Notes: generated by a model not told the origin, from the sequence alone. Shown: positions 28,376 to 37,686, counted from the stretch's first letter. The stretch is 64,000 nt of DNA from Mesorhizobium escarrei (GCF_935825525.1 NZ_CAKXZT010000135.1:1361-65360); one strand, 5' to 3'. Program-made: numbers and translations.

Positions 28376-29101
28376 ATGATTGTCCAGACCTGCATCAACG
28401 GCGCGCGCAGCGCCGATTTCCACCCGCAACTGCCGCTCGATCCTGAAGCCATGGCGCGTGACGGCGCCGCCTGCGTGGCCGCCGGTGCAGCCGAGTTGCA
28501 TGTCCATGCGCGCGGGCTCGATGGCCGCGAAAGCCTTGTCCCGACGGCCATGAACCCGACCATGCTGGCGCTGCGCCGCGCCTGCCCGGGAACACTGATC
28601 GGCGTGTCGACCGGCGCCAGGATCGAGAACGACGACGAGGGCACGCTTGCCGCGATCGCCGGCTGGAGCGAATTGCCCGACTATGCCTCGGTCAATCTGA
28701 GCGAGGAAGCCGCGCCCGAGATCATGCAAACGCTGCGGCAGCGCGGCATCGGCATCGAGGCCGGGCTCGCCTCCGTCGCCGATGCCGAGCGCCTGGTCCA
28801 CCTCGACCATGGCAGCCAGGTGCTGCGCATCCTGATCGAGATTTCCGAGCAGGAGTTGGACGTGGCGCTGGAAGTCGGCGACGGTGTCGCCGCCGTGCTC
28901 GACCGCGCCGGGCTGCGTCGCGCCATCCTGCTGCATGGTTCCGACGCCACGGTGTGGCCGTTCGTGCGCAGGGCGGCGGAGCGCAACTGGTCGACGCGCG
29001 TCGGGCTGGAAGACGGCAGGCAGCTTCCGGACGGCACTACGGCATCGGGTAACGCCGCGTTGACGGCTGCTGCCGTCGCGATTTTCCGGGCCGGTCGCTG
29101 A
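28376..29101 (+). CDS. BKACE family (3-keto-5-aminohexanoate cleavage) enzyme
   Basis: A 241-residue DUF849/BKACE protein. The family's zinc-binding ELHVHAR motif is at about residues 42-48 and the start IVQTCINGAR is typical. The protein is somewhat shorter than many BKACE enzymes (about 270-300). Family members condense a beta-keto acid with acetyl-CoA in lysine, carnitine or other catabolic routes; specificity cannot be told here. It follows the TPR gene by about 140 bases on the same strand but has no catabolic partner next to it. Confidence 0.85.
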   Translation: MIVQTCINGARSADFHPQLPLDPEAMARDGAACVAAGAAELHVHARGLDGRESLVPTAMNPTMLALRRACPGTLIGVSTGARIENDDEGTLAAIAGWSELPDYASVNLSEEAAPEIMQTLRQRGIGIEAGLASVADAERLVHLDHGSQVLRILIEISEQELDVALEVGDGVAAVLDRAGLRRAILLHGSDATVWPFVRRAAERNWSTRVGLEDGRQLPDGTTASGNAALTAAAVAIFRAGR

Positions 29102-29151
29102 TTCATCCCATAGGCTTCGGGCGCCTGGCCCAATCTTTTCGGGATACTGCG

Positions 29152-29982
29152 TCAGGCCACGTCCCGCAAAGTCGAACGCGGCGTCGCCGATTTCGCGGTT
29201 GCGCGATCCTCGTGAAGCGCGAAGCCCGTCGCGCCCGGATCGCCCAGTTCGGGGCGGAGTTGCATGCTCGGGATGTGGTAGTCGCCGCCATTCTGCTGCC
29301 GATACGGAATGGGCCGGGTTGTCTCGAGCGTCCGCATCCTTTCGCGCAGCCGCTCCGCGACAGGCTCGAAATCGGCCTCGCCGAAACGATCCACTCTGTA
29401 GACGACGAATGGCGGCAGCACGTCGTAGCCCGGATAGTAAAGGATCCCGTGATTGATCGGGAACAGCAGGTCGTCGATCGGGCCATTGACGCCGCGGGCG
29501 GAATAGTGCTCCTCCCAGCCGCCGGCGGTCACGATCAGCATCGCACGCTTGCCGGCGAGCGTTCCCTCGCCAAAGCGATCACCCCACCGCTTGTCGCTGT
29601 GTTCGCCAACACCATAGGCGAAGCCGTAAGCGAACACCCGGTCGACCCAGCCCTTGAGGATCGCCGGCATAGCGTACCACCACAGCGGGAACTGGAGGAT
29701 CAGCGTGTCGGCCCACAGCAGCTTGTCGATTTCCGCTTTAACGTCACCGGTCAGAGTGTTGGTCGCAAAAGCTTTTTTGGATGCCCCAGCCGGCAGGAAG
29801 CGTACTTCGGGCGGCCACGACGGAAAGTCGGCACGGTCCACCTCGGATTTCCAGCCATCGGCATAGAGGTCTGATATCAGCACCTCGTGGCCCTCGGCCT
29901 CGAGTTCCCTGATGGCGACGTCACGCAATGCGCCATTGAGCGAACGCAGTTCAGGATGAGCAAAAACAAGCAGGACTTTCAT
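29152..29982 (-). CDS. NAD(P)H:quinone oxidoreductase, flavodoxin-like fold
   Basis: A 276-residue protein of the NQO1/MdaB/KefF flavodoxin-like group. It begins MKVLLVFAHPELRSLNGAL (flavin phosphate loop) and carries LILQFPLWWYAMPAILKGWVDRVF, the segment lining the flavin pocket, with a MLIVTAGGWEEHY motif after it. It would reduce quinones or electrophiles with NAD(P)H in the cytoplasm. AGGAG precedes the ATG. It is divergent from a LysR gene, which probably controls it. Confidence 0.87.
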   Translation of the reverse strand: MKVLLVFAHPELRSLNGALRDVAIRELEAEGHEVLISDLYADGWKSEVDRADFPSWPPEVRFLPAGASKKAFATNTLTGDVKAEIDKLLWADTLILQFPLWWYAMPAILKGWVDRVFAYGFAYGVGEHSDKRWGDRFGEGTLAGKRAMLIVTAGGWEEHYSARGVNGPIDDLLFPINHGILYYPGYDVLPPFVVYRVDRFGEADFEPVAERLRERMRTLETTRPIPYRQQNGGDYHIPSMQLRPELGDPGATGFALHEDRATAKSATPRSTLRDVA

Positions 29983-30075
29983 GGGTCAACTCCTAAGAAG
30001 GACAATGAACGCTGAAGGTAGCCAGCCCCGGGGTGATCCGCTATGCCTAGGCAATGCATATGATTATGCCGAATA

Positions 30076-30999
30076 ATGGATAGATCTGACGTCACCCTCG
30101 AGCGCATGCGCAGCTTCGTTCGCGTCGCCGAGCGCGGCAGCCTATCGGCGGTGGCGCGCGAGTTCGGAGTCGGGCAGTCGACGGTCACACGGCATCTGCG
30201 CGAACTCGAAGACGCCGTCGGCGTGCCCTTGCTCAGCAGGACCACCCGGCGTGTCACGATGACCGATGAAGGCAGCCGTTACTATGCCGACAGCGTCCAG
30301 ATCCTGCGCCTCGTTGAGCAGGCCGGCGACGAGGCGCGGGGCACGCGCGGCGCGTCGGCCGGCACGATCCGGATATCCTGCACGGCAGCGCTCGGGGTCT
30401 TGCACGTCAGCCGGCTGATCTTCGCCTTTCAGGACCGCTATCCTGACATCGGGATCGATCTCAGCCTCGCCGACGAGCGCATCAACCTCGTGCGGGAGGG
30501 CGTCGACATCGCGCTTCGCCTCGGTCCGCTCACCGACAGCTCGATGAAACTGCGAGCGCTCGGCCAGTCCCGGCGTCTGCTGGTGGCGGCGCCCGCCTAT
30601 CTGGCGGCGCGGGGCAGGCCGGCTGTCCCACAGGATCTGCCTGGCCATGAAGGCATCCGGATGTCGAACATCGCGGGAAGCGACACGCTCGCCCTGCAGG
30701 GGCCGGGCGGCGAACGCCATGCGGTGCCCTTTGGCGGTCGATTTCGGGTCGACCATGGGCTTGCCGCACGCGAAGCCCTCGTCGCCGGGCGCGGTATCGC
30801 CCCTGCCCATCACTGGCTTGTCGACGATCTCCTCGCCGCCGGCCGGCTGGAAGTGATCCTGCCGGGCTACGCCCCGCCTCCCATTCCGCTCAGCATGCTG
30901 ATCGTCCCGGAGCGCGCGGGCATTGCCAGGGTCCGGCTGCTGGTCGATTTTCTCGCCGAGCGGATCGGCGGCATTCCGGGGATCGAGAAGCCGCGTTAG
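30076..30999 (+). CDS. LysR-family regulator
   Basis: A 307-residue LysR protein. The helix-turn-helix SLSAVAREFGVGQSTVTRHLREL lies at about residues 20-42, followed by the effector domain with the RISCTAALGVLHVSRLIFAF start and a C-terminal PERAGIARVRLLVDFLAERI helix typical of the AaeR/DmlR group. It is divergent from the quinone reductase gene with a 93-base gap that includes ATGCATATGATTATGC, a possible operator. Inducer unknown. Confidence 0.9.
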   Translation: MDRSDVTLERMRSFVRVAERGSLSAVAREFGVGQSTVTRHLRELEDAVGVPLLSRTTRRVTMTDEGSRYYADSVQILRLVEQAGDEARGTRGASAGTIRISCTAALGVLHVSRLIFAFQDRYPDIGIDLSLADERINLVREGVDIALRLGPLTDSSMKLRALGQSRRLLVAAPAYLAARGRPAVPQDLPGHEGIRMSNIAGSDTLALQGPGGERHAVPFGGRFRVDHGLAAREALVAGRGIAPAHHWLVDDLLAAGRLEVILPGYAPPPIPLSMLIVPERAGIARVRLLVDFLAERIGGIPGIEKPR

Positions 31000-31037
31000 C
31001 CGGCATGCCCTCGGTCAACTGCGGCACCGGCAACGCC

Positions 31038-32096
31038 TCATCGCGTATCCGCATGGGCTCTCAGTTCCGCCCTCTTCTGGTCCGACACAACGGCGAGGTC
31101 GAGCACCTTCTGCAATTCGGCCGCGTGGCGGAACGACGGCTCGGCCTGGACCCCGTTGCGCACCGCATCGACGAAGCGCTGGTAGTTGGTCGGCACCGTT
31201 CCGGCATCGAGAACCTGCCATTTTGCGTTCTCGATGTCCTCGCCCATGCACGCTTTCAGTTCCGAGTTGGTCAGATTGTGCACGACCTCGATACCACCCT
31301 TGTCGCCATAGATGCGCAGCCGCAATTCGTTGAGATGACCGGTTGCCCAGCGGCTGGCATGGACGACGCCGAAGGCGCCGTTGCTGAAATCCAGCGCCAT
31401 GGTGAAACTGTCATTGGCGTCGAGCTCGTACTCGCCGATCCGGTTGCCGGGCGCCTTGTCGAAGGACCTGAGGCGACAGAATACGTGCTCGATGTCGAGC
31501 GCCGCGCCATAGCTGGCGAAATCGAGGATATGGATACCGACATCGCCCAGCACGCCGTTGGAGCCATGGCCGCGCGACAGCCGCCACAGCCATTTCGGAT
31601 CGCTGCGCCAGTCGCCCCAGAATTTGGAAACCAGCCAGCTCTGCAGATAGGATGCCTCGACATGCCTGACCGTGCCGATCTCGCCGGCCAGCACCATGGC
31701 GCGCGCCCTCTGCAGCGGGGCGACGTTGCGATAGGTCAGGTTGACCATGTTGATTATGCCGGCCTGCTCGGCGGCATCGGCCATTTCACTGGCCCGCTGG
31801 TAATTTTCGGCCAGCGGTTTTTCGCACAGCACCGGCTTGCCCGCCGCGATCAGCATCATGGTCGTCGGATGGTGGATGCGGTCTGGCGTCACATTCGCCA
31901 CCGCGTCGAACTTGTCCCATGCGAGCGCGTCTTCCAGCGACGCGAACCGGTTGGGAATTCCGTAGCTGTCCGAAAACTTGTCGACACGCGCGCGGTCGAG
32001 ATCGACGGCGCCGATCAGTTCGACGCCCTCGATCTTGCTGAACTGCCTGGCGTGCTCTTCCGCCATCCAGCCGGTGCCGAGTATCAAAAGGCGCAT
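31038..32096 (-). CDS. Gfo/Idh/MocA family oxidoreductase (ThuB-like)
   Basis: A 352-residue sugar-type dehydrogenase. An N-terminal Rossmann domain begins MRLLILGTGWMAEEHARQF and the family's catalytic EKPLAENYQRA (EKP) motif is present; the C-terminal alpha/beta domain includes the GVLGDVGIHILDFASY segment (GDxxxHxxD). Members oxidise or reduce sugars and inositols with NAD(P). It lies about 77 bases downstream of a ThuA-like gene, the arrangement of rhizobial thuAB (trehalose/maltose oxidation), so a disaccharide substrate is plausible but not shown. Confidence 0.87.
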   Translation of the reverse strand: MRLLILGTGWMAEEHARQFSKIEGVELIGAVDLDRARVDKFSDSYGIPNRFASLEDALAWDKFDAVANVTPDRIHHPTTMMLIAAGKPVLCEKPLAENYQRASEMADAAEQAGIINMVNLTYRNVAPLQRARAMVLAGEIGTVRHVEASYLQSWLVSKFWGDWRSDPKWLWRLSRGHGSNGVLGDVGIHILDFASYGAALDIEHVFCRLRSFDKAPGNRIGEYELDANDSFTMALDFSNGAFGVVHASRWATGHLNELRLRIYGDKGGIEVVHNLTNSELKACMGEDIENAKWQVLDAGTVPTNYQRFVDAVRNGVQAEPSFRHAAELQKVLDLAVVSDQKRAELRAHADTR

Positions 32097-32173
32097 GATT
32101 CTTATCCTTAGGATGATGCCTTATCTTCTTGTTCTATCGTGGATTTCCCGAACCGAAGGTTCGCGACAGCGGT

Positions 32174-32959
32174 CTAGCGAAACCCGGCCTCGCCTTCGGC
32201 ATGGAGTTTTCCGCCGCGCTCGACGACCGGCTCGAGCGCCTTTTCCACCGGCACGTTCGGCGCGTCGAGGATTGCTGGATGCGAGCCCTGCGGGTTTTGC
32301 GCCCATTTCACCGCATTGCGCAGCACCTTTTGGACATTCGCGTCGTGATAGGTCGGGTAGGTTTCGTGACCTGGCCTGAAATAGAAGATGTTGCCGGCGC
32401 CGCGGCGATAGGTCAGCCCCGACCGGAACACTTCGCCGCCCTGGAACCAGGAGATGAACACCGTTTCCAGCGGTTCCGGCACGGCGAACTGCTCGCCATA
32501 CATCTCCTCGTTCTCGAGTTCGAAATACTCGCCGATCCCGGCAGCAATCGGGTGGTTAGGGCTCGTCACCCAGAGCCGCTCGCGCTCGCCGGCCTCGCGC
32601 CATTTCAGCGTGCAGGGCGTGCCCATCAGCTGCTTGAAGATCTTCGAGAAATGGGCGGAATGAAGCACGATCAGCCCCATGCCTTGCCAGACGCGGCGCG
32701 CCACGCGCTCGACGACTTCGTCGGCGACGGCGCCATGATCCTTGTGTCCCCACCACACGAGCACATCGGTTTGCGCCAAACGGTCGGCCGGCAGGCCATG
32801 CTCCGGCTGCTCCAGCGTCGCCCACGATACGGAGATTTCGGGGTCGCGCCTCAGCGCATTGGCGATCGTTGCGTGCATGCCCTCGGGGTAGATCCCCGCC
32901 ACCACCTCATTGGTCCGCTCATGGATATTCTCGCCCCAAACGACAGCGCGTATAGTCAT
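32174..32959 (-). CDS. thuA: ThuA-like trehalose-utilization protein
   Basis: A 261-residue protein of the ThuA family (class I glutamine-amidotransferase-like fold). It begins with the characteristic IRAVVWGENIHERTN and contains VLVWWGHKDHGAV and LIVLHSAHFSKIFKQLMG. In Sinorhizobium, ThuA acts with ThuB on 3-keto disaccharides from trehalose and related sugars. Here thuA precedes the ThuB-like oxidoreductase gene, but no ThuEFGK transporter genes adjoin. An AGAGGA site lies just before the ATG. Confidence 0.82.
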   Translation of the reverse strand: MTIRAVVWGENIHERTNEVVAGIYPEGMHATIANALRRDPEISVSWATLEQPEHGLPADRLAQTDVLVWWGHKDHGAVADEVVERVARRVWQGMGLIVLHSAHFSKIFKQLMGTPCTLKWREAGERERLWVTSPNHPIAAGIGEYFELENEEMYGEQFAVPEPLETVFISWFQGGEVFRSGLTYRRGAGNIFYFRPGHETYPTYHDANVQKVLRNAVKWAQNPQGSHPAILDAPNVPVEKALEPVVERGGKLHAEGEAGFR

Positions 32960-33081
32960 GACATCCTCTTGATTGGTTGAACCGCCGCCCGGTTGAAACA
33001 GTCATAGTATCCTCGGCCGGGAATGAAAACGGTTTCGAGGTCGGCTGCTGACAATTGGGTGGAATTCCGGCGATGTCGGCG

Positions 33082-33140
33082 GGACAGCGCCCCCCTCTGT
33101 CCTGCCGGACAGAGGAGGGCGCGAAGGATCGCTACAGAAC
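33082..33140. repeat. Mosaic palindromic intergenic element (short copy)
   Basis: Contains GGGACAGCGCCCCCCTCTGT, matching the element at 19024, and a small hairpin CTGTCCTGCCGGACAG. It sits between the ThuA-like gene start and the DUF2778 gene. Confidence 0.55.
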
Positions 33141-33208
33141 GGCTTATTTCTACGCTGCAGATGGTCAGGCGTCGCGCCGTTCCGACGCGACCTGCATCAG
33201 CGACTTGG

Positions 33209-34777
33209 CTAGCCGCGCACGACGAGGCGTTTGATCTTGCCCTTCTTGTAGGCGGCGAGGAAGCGGGCGTAGTCCTTGAAGACGACGCAGCCATTCGACT
33301 CCGCGCGGCCGCCGCGCAGCAGATAGGTGTGCGCAAGAAAGCCGTCGCGGCCATATTTATTTTTGCCATCGACGGGATTGAGACGCAGCGCCTCGACCCC
33401 ATGGAAGCGCGATTCGCGCAGGCTCAAATCATAAGTGTGCGGCGGCGTCGGGCCGCCATTCCTCCGGTTGGCGTAGCGCGGCTGGTCGACCATCGAACCC
33501 AGTCCCGAGTGCGCCTCGAGCCGCGAGCCGTCCGGCATGTAGACGGTTTTCGCTGAGATGTCGTAGACGGCGACGCCGCTGCCGGGCCTGGTGAACAGGT
33601 TGCGGAAGGCCCCGCCGCCGCCCGCCGGGCTGTCGGGTTTGGCATAGGCCAGCATGTCCTGGACCTTCGACCGCTTGGCCGGCTTGCCCGGGCTGCCCTG
33701 CATGCCCGGGCTGCCCTGCATGCCCTGGTTGGCTTGCATGCTTGGTATCGCCGCCGGTGATGAACTCCTCGGTGACAAGGCTGGCGCCCGGGGCGTATCG
33801 ACCTGCGGAGCGTCGGCGGTCTGCACCTTGCTGGCTTTGGATGGCTGAGACCCGGCCTTGGCGGCCTTCGATGCCTGGACCTTGGGCGCTTTGGCGTTGG
33901 GTGCCTTGACCTCGGGCGCCTCGTCTGACTGATTGATTTCCGCCTGCGGACGCCATGTCGGCAAGGGAACGCTGTCGTGCATCTCGTCCTGCGGCGGCAG
34001 CGACGCCATCTGCACCTCGCCCTGTTGCGGGGCAGCAGGATCGGCCGTCGTCGCCTGCGGCAGCACGTCGATCATCCCTTCCGGCAATGCATTGGCCAGC
34101 GCCAGCGCCAGACGGGAGGATCGTTCGATCTCAGCGATCTCCGGCCCGAAGCGCACCGGGGCTGGGCCGTTCTGATCGGGCAGGCGCGCCGGCTCCGCAA
34201 AGCGCTGGCCCGTCGGCACGATGACGAGCGCAAACGGCGCGGCCCCGCCGGAGGCGCGGGCAAGGGCAGCAGCAAGCTTTTGCGGCGATAGCGCCGCTTT
34301 CGCCACCACGCTGTCGAAGCGCGCTTGCGGCGAGATTTCTGCGACAACCGGCACGGTTTTAGACTTAACTGACGGCTTGAGACGCGCCAGCTTGCCTTCA
34401 TGCACGAAGCTCGCGGCGGCGTGGGCGCAGCCGGCATCACATCGGCTGAGCAGTGACGCCTGACGCTGCCGGCCGGCCGCCGGCGGCGCCGGTGAATTGG
34501 CCCGTGAATTGGGAAGTGAATTGGCCTGTGAATTGGCAAGTGTGTGTCGGGGATCGGCGAGCGCCATGGAGCGCGGCGCGAGCAGGTTTTGTGGAAGACT
34601 GTTGGAGGCGGCGGTAAGCGAAGTTCCCACCGAATGGAGGCCGGCCACGGTCGCCACCGACCACAGCGCGATCGCAGCGCCAACAACGGGAATCTTGACC
34701 CAGCGCAGGCCGGGCCTCATCGAAGTCAATCCACTATCAGGATTGTCACCCCGGTTTTTCAAACGCACAAACGCCAT
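33209..34777 (-). CDS. DUF2778 (Tlde1-type L,D-transpeptidase-like) membrane protein
   Basis: A 522-residue protein with one N-terminal membrane helix (VKIPVVGAAIALWSVATVAG, about 27-46). A long low-complexity proline/alanine/lysine-rich middle (about 70-390) follows, then a C-terminal DUF2778 domain. That domain carries LAHTYLLRGG and SNGCVVFKDY, the likely catalytic histidine and cysteine of the L,D-transpeptidase-like fold. Such proteins are very common in rhizobia and are thought to act on peptidoglycan peptides in the periplasm. Short repeats occur at about residues 80-95 (ANS motifs) and 350-362 (MQGSPG units). The start could be the later ATG at 34720. Confidence 0.8.
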   Translation of the reverse strand: MAFVRLKNRGDNPDSGLTSMRPGLRWVKIPVVGAAIALWSVATVAGLHSVGTSLTAASNSLPQNLLAPRSMALADPRHTLANSQANSLPNSRANSPAPPAAGRQRQASLLSRCDAGCAHAAASFVHEGKLARLKPSVKSKTVPVVAEISPQARFDSVVAKAALSPQKLAAALARASGGAAPFALVIVPTGQRFAEPARLPDQNGPAPVRFGPEIAEIERSSRLALALANALPEGMIDVLPQATTADPAAPQQGEVQMASLPPQDEMHDSVPLPTWRPQAEINQSDEAPEVKAPNAKAPKVQASKAAKAGSQPSKASKVQTADAPQVDTPRAPALSPRSSSPAAIPSMQANQGMQGSPGMQGSPGKPAKRSKVQDMLAYAKPDSPAGGGGAFRNLFTRPGSGVAVYDISAKTVYMPDGSRLEAHSGLGSMVDQPRYANRRNGGPTPPHTYDLSLRESRFHGVEALRLNPVDGKNKYGRDGFLAHTYLLRGGRAESNGCVVFKDYARFLAAYKKGKIKRLVVRG

Positions 34778-35246
34778 GCAACAAACCTCAATCGGCCTTG
34801 CGGCATGCGGGGCTCGCAGCCGTCACAATCACAGTCGCCCGTGCCCCCTGCACGCTTCACGTCTGTTGCCGGTTGATTCAAAAGATGGACAAACTTGGTT
34901 AACCAATCCCTCTACCGATCGCCGATTAGGCGAACGTCTATGTCAAAAAAGGCTCCCTCCAAAACTATGAAAATAGCGGAAATGCCCTCCATGCCAGGCT
35001 TTGCTGCCCGTTTTTGCAGGCCAAGTCAACAAAGCGATAGGATTAGACCTTGCCTGGGCGGGGTCAGCTAAAGGCTGATACCTGCCAGCGCATGACCCCG
35101 AAACGAGGCCCGCGTCCTCCGTCGGAGGCGCGGGCCAGAAAGCCCCGCCGGCAGGCCGACCGGAGATGAGGGTCGACGAAGGACGATCTCGCCGGTTCGA
35201 TCGAGGAACTCCGCAGCGGTCGCGGAGTTAGGCATATGAGCAACCA
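34778..35246. other. Intergenic region with one strong hairpin
   Basis: About 470 bases without a credible gene. Its main feature is a stable hairpin at 35107-35136: GGCCCGCG/CGCGGGCC outer arms and CCTCC/GGAGG inner arms. Its core recurs at 39816-39841. The remaining sequence shows no recognisable signal. Confidence 0.45.
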
Positions 35247-35528
35247 GTGCATAGGAGAGCTCTGATAGCACCGCGCAGAAAACTAGACGTTTCGTCCGAA
35301 GGCCCGACCATCGAACAGCAGGATTGGGACGCGATCAAAGGCGGCAAAATTCTACCGGACAGCGTGCCGGGAAACGCCGACATCCGCTACGACCTCGAGA
35401 AGGAGGCTGAACTGCCCGAGGAAGACGACGACAATCCGTACCAGGAGAGCGACGAGGCGCTGCCGGACGACGAAGAGGAACGCGCCCTCTCGCGCAACCC
35501 CTCGAAGCAAGATATCGACGAGCCGTGA
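35247..35528 (+). CDS. Small acidic hypothetical protein
   Basis: A 93-residue frame. Its second half is strikingly acidic (KEAELPEEDDDNPYQ, later DEALPDDEEERALSRN) and probably intrinsically disordered. No family is recognised. The start is uncertain: the frame opens with GTG 35247, while AGGAGAG at 35252-35258 would serve a non-ATG start near 35262-35265; no ATG exists in frame. Biased, protein-like composition supports it being real. Confidence 0.5.
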   Translation: MHRRALIAPRRKLDVSSEGPTIEQQDWDAIKGGKILPDSVPGNADIRYDLEKEAELPEEDDDNPYQESDEALPDDEEERALSRNPSKQDIDEP

Positions 35529-36019
35529 ACGGGGCCGATCTGCAGCGACAGAGCGTCACGACGGCGCAGAAGCTTTGAGGGCAGAGGGAGGCGCGAAGGA
35601 TCACTACAGATCAGCATTTATGCTGAGCGGCTGCATTCTTCGGCTGACGTTACGGAATGGATCCCAGGGTCTGCGCCGCGCCGCTTCGCTCTTTGCTCCA
35701 CCTAGGATGACAAAGGCGTCGTGGGCCAGCGACAGAAAAGGCCCCGAGGGAGGAAGCGCGGCCTTTTGTCCGAATGCCGTGCGAACGGCTTAGGTAGTCG
35801 CTGGAGTAGAACGACTGCGCTTCCAACCGTAGGCGGCGGATGTTGTTCCATCGAAACCGAAAAAGATGGCGCTCGTTCGCTGTTTCGCCGGCATTGCTGC
35901 TTGGATTGCCATCGGCCCGACCCGTCGATCACGATTTCTGTCTGACGGAACAACTCCAAAAAAGGCTCGTTGGATAATTATCATCGCACCCAGCGATGCA
36001 ACTCCAATGGAGAGCCACC
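35529..36019. other. Intergenic region, no gene seen
   Basis: About 490 bases between two small genes. Short frames exist on both strands but none has a ribosome-binding site, family motif or convincing composition. No clear terminator or repeat was found. Confidence 0.4.
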
Positions 36020-36319
36020 ATGATGAAGAAAATTCTTTCTGCAACCGTACTCAGCATGGCCCTTGCCACTTCGGCGATGGCGCAATCAAGCGGTACTGGA
36101 TCCGGCACCAACGATCCGGGAGCGGGCACCGGGACAGGCACTGGCACCATGGCTCCCGGCACCGATAATGCGACTCCTGCCGATCCGAACGTAACCGGTT
36201 CAACAACCGACGGCGGCGACGGCATGGGTGATCGGTGCAAGGAAACCGCAGGCGCCGATGCGAATACAAACTCCGCCAGTGGCACTGCAACTTCGGACAT
36301 GGAGAATTGCCCGAAGTGA
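36020..36319 (+). CDS. Small exported glycine/threonine-rich protein
   Basis: A 99-residue protein with a clear Sec signal peptide (MMKKILSATVLSMALATSAMA, cleavage after AMA near residue 21). The mature part is low-complexity and rich in Gly, Thr, Ser, Asn and Asp, with a GTGTGTGT run. Two cysteines, one in GDRCKET and one in MENCPK, could form a disulfide. ATG 36020 is preceded by GGAGAG. It is probably periplasmic or secreted. No family or partner is evident. Confidence 0.7.
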   Translation: MMKKILSATVLSMALATSAMAQSSGTGSGTNDPGAGTGTGTGTMAPGTDNATPADPNVTGSTTDGGDGMGDRCKETAGADANTNSASGTATSDMENCPK

Positions 36320-36375
36320 CGGAGCTAGCGTTTGTTGTAGTGCCTTCGTTTAGGCATGATGCGCCCCACCACTTG

Positions 36376-37686
36376 TTAGACAAAGCCGGGAACCGGCTTT
36401 GTCTTGCCGCTTAATTGCGCGCCCAATGTCAGTGCCTGCGGAAAATTCCGGATAATTGCCGCCATCAAGGTGGCGTTACCTGGGGAAAGGGCGATTCTGG
36501 CAATCACTGCAGCGGCGTAGACCCGAGTTGAAAAGAGACTTTTCCAGGCCGCCTCGTAGCGTCTGCCGGCCGTCTTGCGCCCTGCGCGGCCGCCCGACGC
36601 GCAAGAGAGTTCGCAAGCCAGCAGCCAGCCGGACTGAAGCGCCATCGAGATGCCCTCGGCGATGACAGGATGAGATTCGCCGGCTGCATTGCCGACGCGA
36701 AAAATGTCGCGTTCGTAGCAGGAGCGAATTCCCGGCCGGATCGGACCTGCGGCAAGCCACGGCCCGTCGGCGTCAACTGACTCCAGCGCATCCCTCACTC
36801 CCCGACATGATTCCATCAGATGACGGGAGACCGCCTCGGCAGCCGACAAATGGCTCTGGTGTCTGGGGCCAGCTTGTTTGCGCAACCGTGCCAGCATATC
36901 GCGCCGAATGCAGCACGAGATCGACAGCCGGCCATGATCCGCCGAAACCATGCCGCCATAACCGCCAGGAAACACCAGCAGCGGCATCAAATCAGGCGCC
37001 AGCGACGACCCGGTGAAATGCGCCTTGAAGCCGAACAGGTCCGAAGGGCGGTTGGTCTTTCCGAGTTGGCTGGGCAGCGGTCCTGGCTCCCAGGAGCCGT
37101 GTGCGGCGACAATCACCGGCGCGCGCAACATCGTCACTTCGTTTCCGGCTTGAATTCGCACCAATTGCGCCTCGCCATCTGGGTCGATGGCGACGGCGCG
37201 GCAAGGCTGAAAGATTTCGACGCCCGCCGATCGCGCCGCCTGCAAAAGCAAAGAGTCGAAAATATCCCGGCCGAGCGCCCGGCCGAAGCCATCTTTTGCA
37301 CCAAGTTCATCGTTTGTGGAGCGCCCGTCGTTTACGAGAGGCCCGTCGTTTGCGAGAGGCCCATCTTTTGCGAGAAGCCCGTCCTTTGCGGGAGGCCCAT
37401 CTTTCGCAGGAGGCATCGGCGCCTCGACGCAGGTCTCGCCGGAAAAGAAGCCGACACGGCGGATTTCGGGGCCGGCATTGGCACGCCACGCTTCGCCGAT
37501 CTCCAACTGGTCCAGAAGCGCACGATTGCTTGCCGATATGTATTCGCCGCAGACCTTGCGGCGCGGAAACGCGCTCTTTTCCACAATAGCCACGGCCCAT
37601 CCGCGCCGAGCCAGCGTCAGCGCGACGGACGTGCCCGCCGGGCCGGCGCCCACGACGATCGCGTCATGGGTCGACAATCGCGTCAT
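36376..37686 (-). CDS. FAD-dependent oxidoreductase (geranylgeranyl-reductase-like) of the type III PKS operon
   Basis: A 436-residue flavoprotein. It has the FAD-binding GAGPAGTSVALTLARRG (about 12-28), a KVCGEYISASNRALLDQL segment, and RVGNAAGESHPVIAEGISMALQSG, the second FAD motif of the geranylgeranyl reductase/halogenase-like family. It probably oxidises or reduces the polyketide made by the upstream genes. Its start overlaps the methyltransferase stop (ATGA). Residues of about 96-137 are an insertion of seven degenerate six-residue repeats (AKDG-type units), encoded by an 18-base minisatellite, that is not part of the usual fold. Confidence 0.85.
   Translation of the reverse strand: MTRLSTHDAIVVGAGPAGTSVALTLARRGWAVAIVEKSAFPRRKVCGEYISASNRALLDQLEIGEAWRANAGPEIRRVGFFSGETCVEAPMPPAKDGPPAKDGLLAKDGPLANDGPLVNDGRSTNDELGAKDGFGRALGRDIFDSLLLQAARSAGVEIFQPCRAVAIDPDGEAQLVRIQAGNEVTMLRAPVIVAAHGSWEPGPLPSQLGKTNRPSDLFGFKAHFTGSSLAPDLMPLLVFPGGYGGMVSADHGRLSISCCIRRDMLARLRKQAGPRHQSHLSAAEAVSRHLMESCRGVRDALESVDADGPWLAAGPIRPGIRSCYERDIFRVGNAAGESHPVIAEGISMALQSGWLLACELSCASGGRAGRKTAGRRYEAAWKSLFSTRVYAAAVIARIALSPGNATLMAAIIRNFPQALTLGAQLSGKTKPVPGFV
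37295..37416. repeat. 18-base in-frame minisatellite inside the flavoprotein gene
   Basis: About seven tandem, slightly diverged 18-base units. In the reading direction of the gene each encodes six residues such as PPAKDG, LLAKDG, PLANDG, PLVNDG, RSTNDE and LGAKDG. Unit length is a multiple of three, so copy-number change would keep the frame. Confidence 0.8.
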
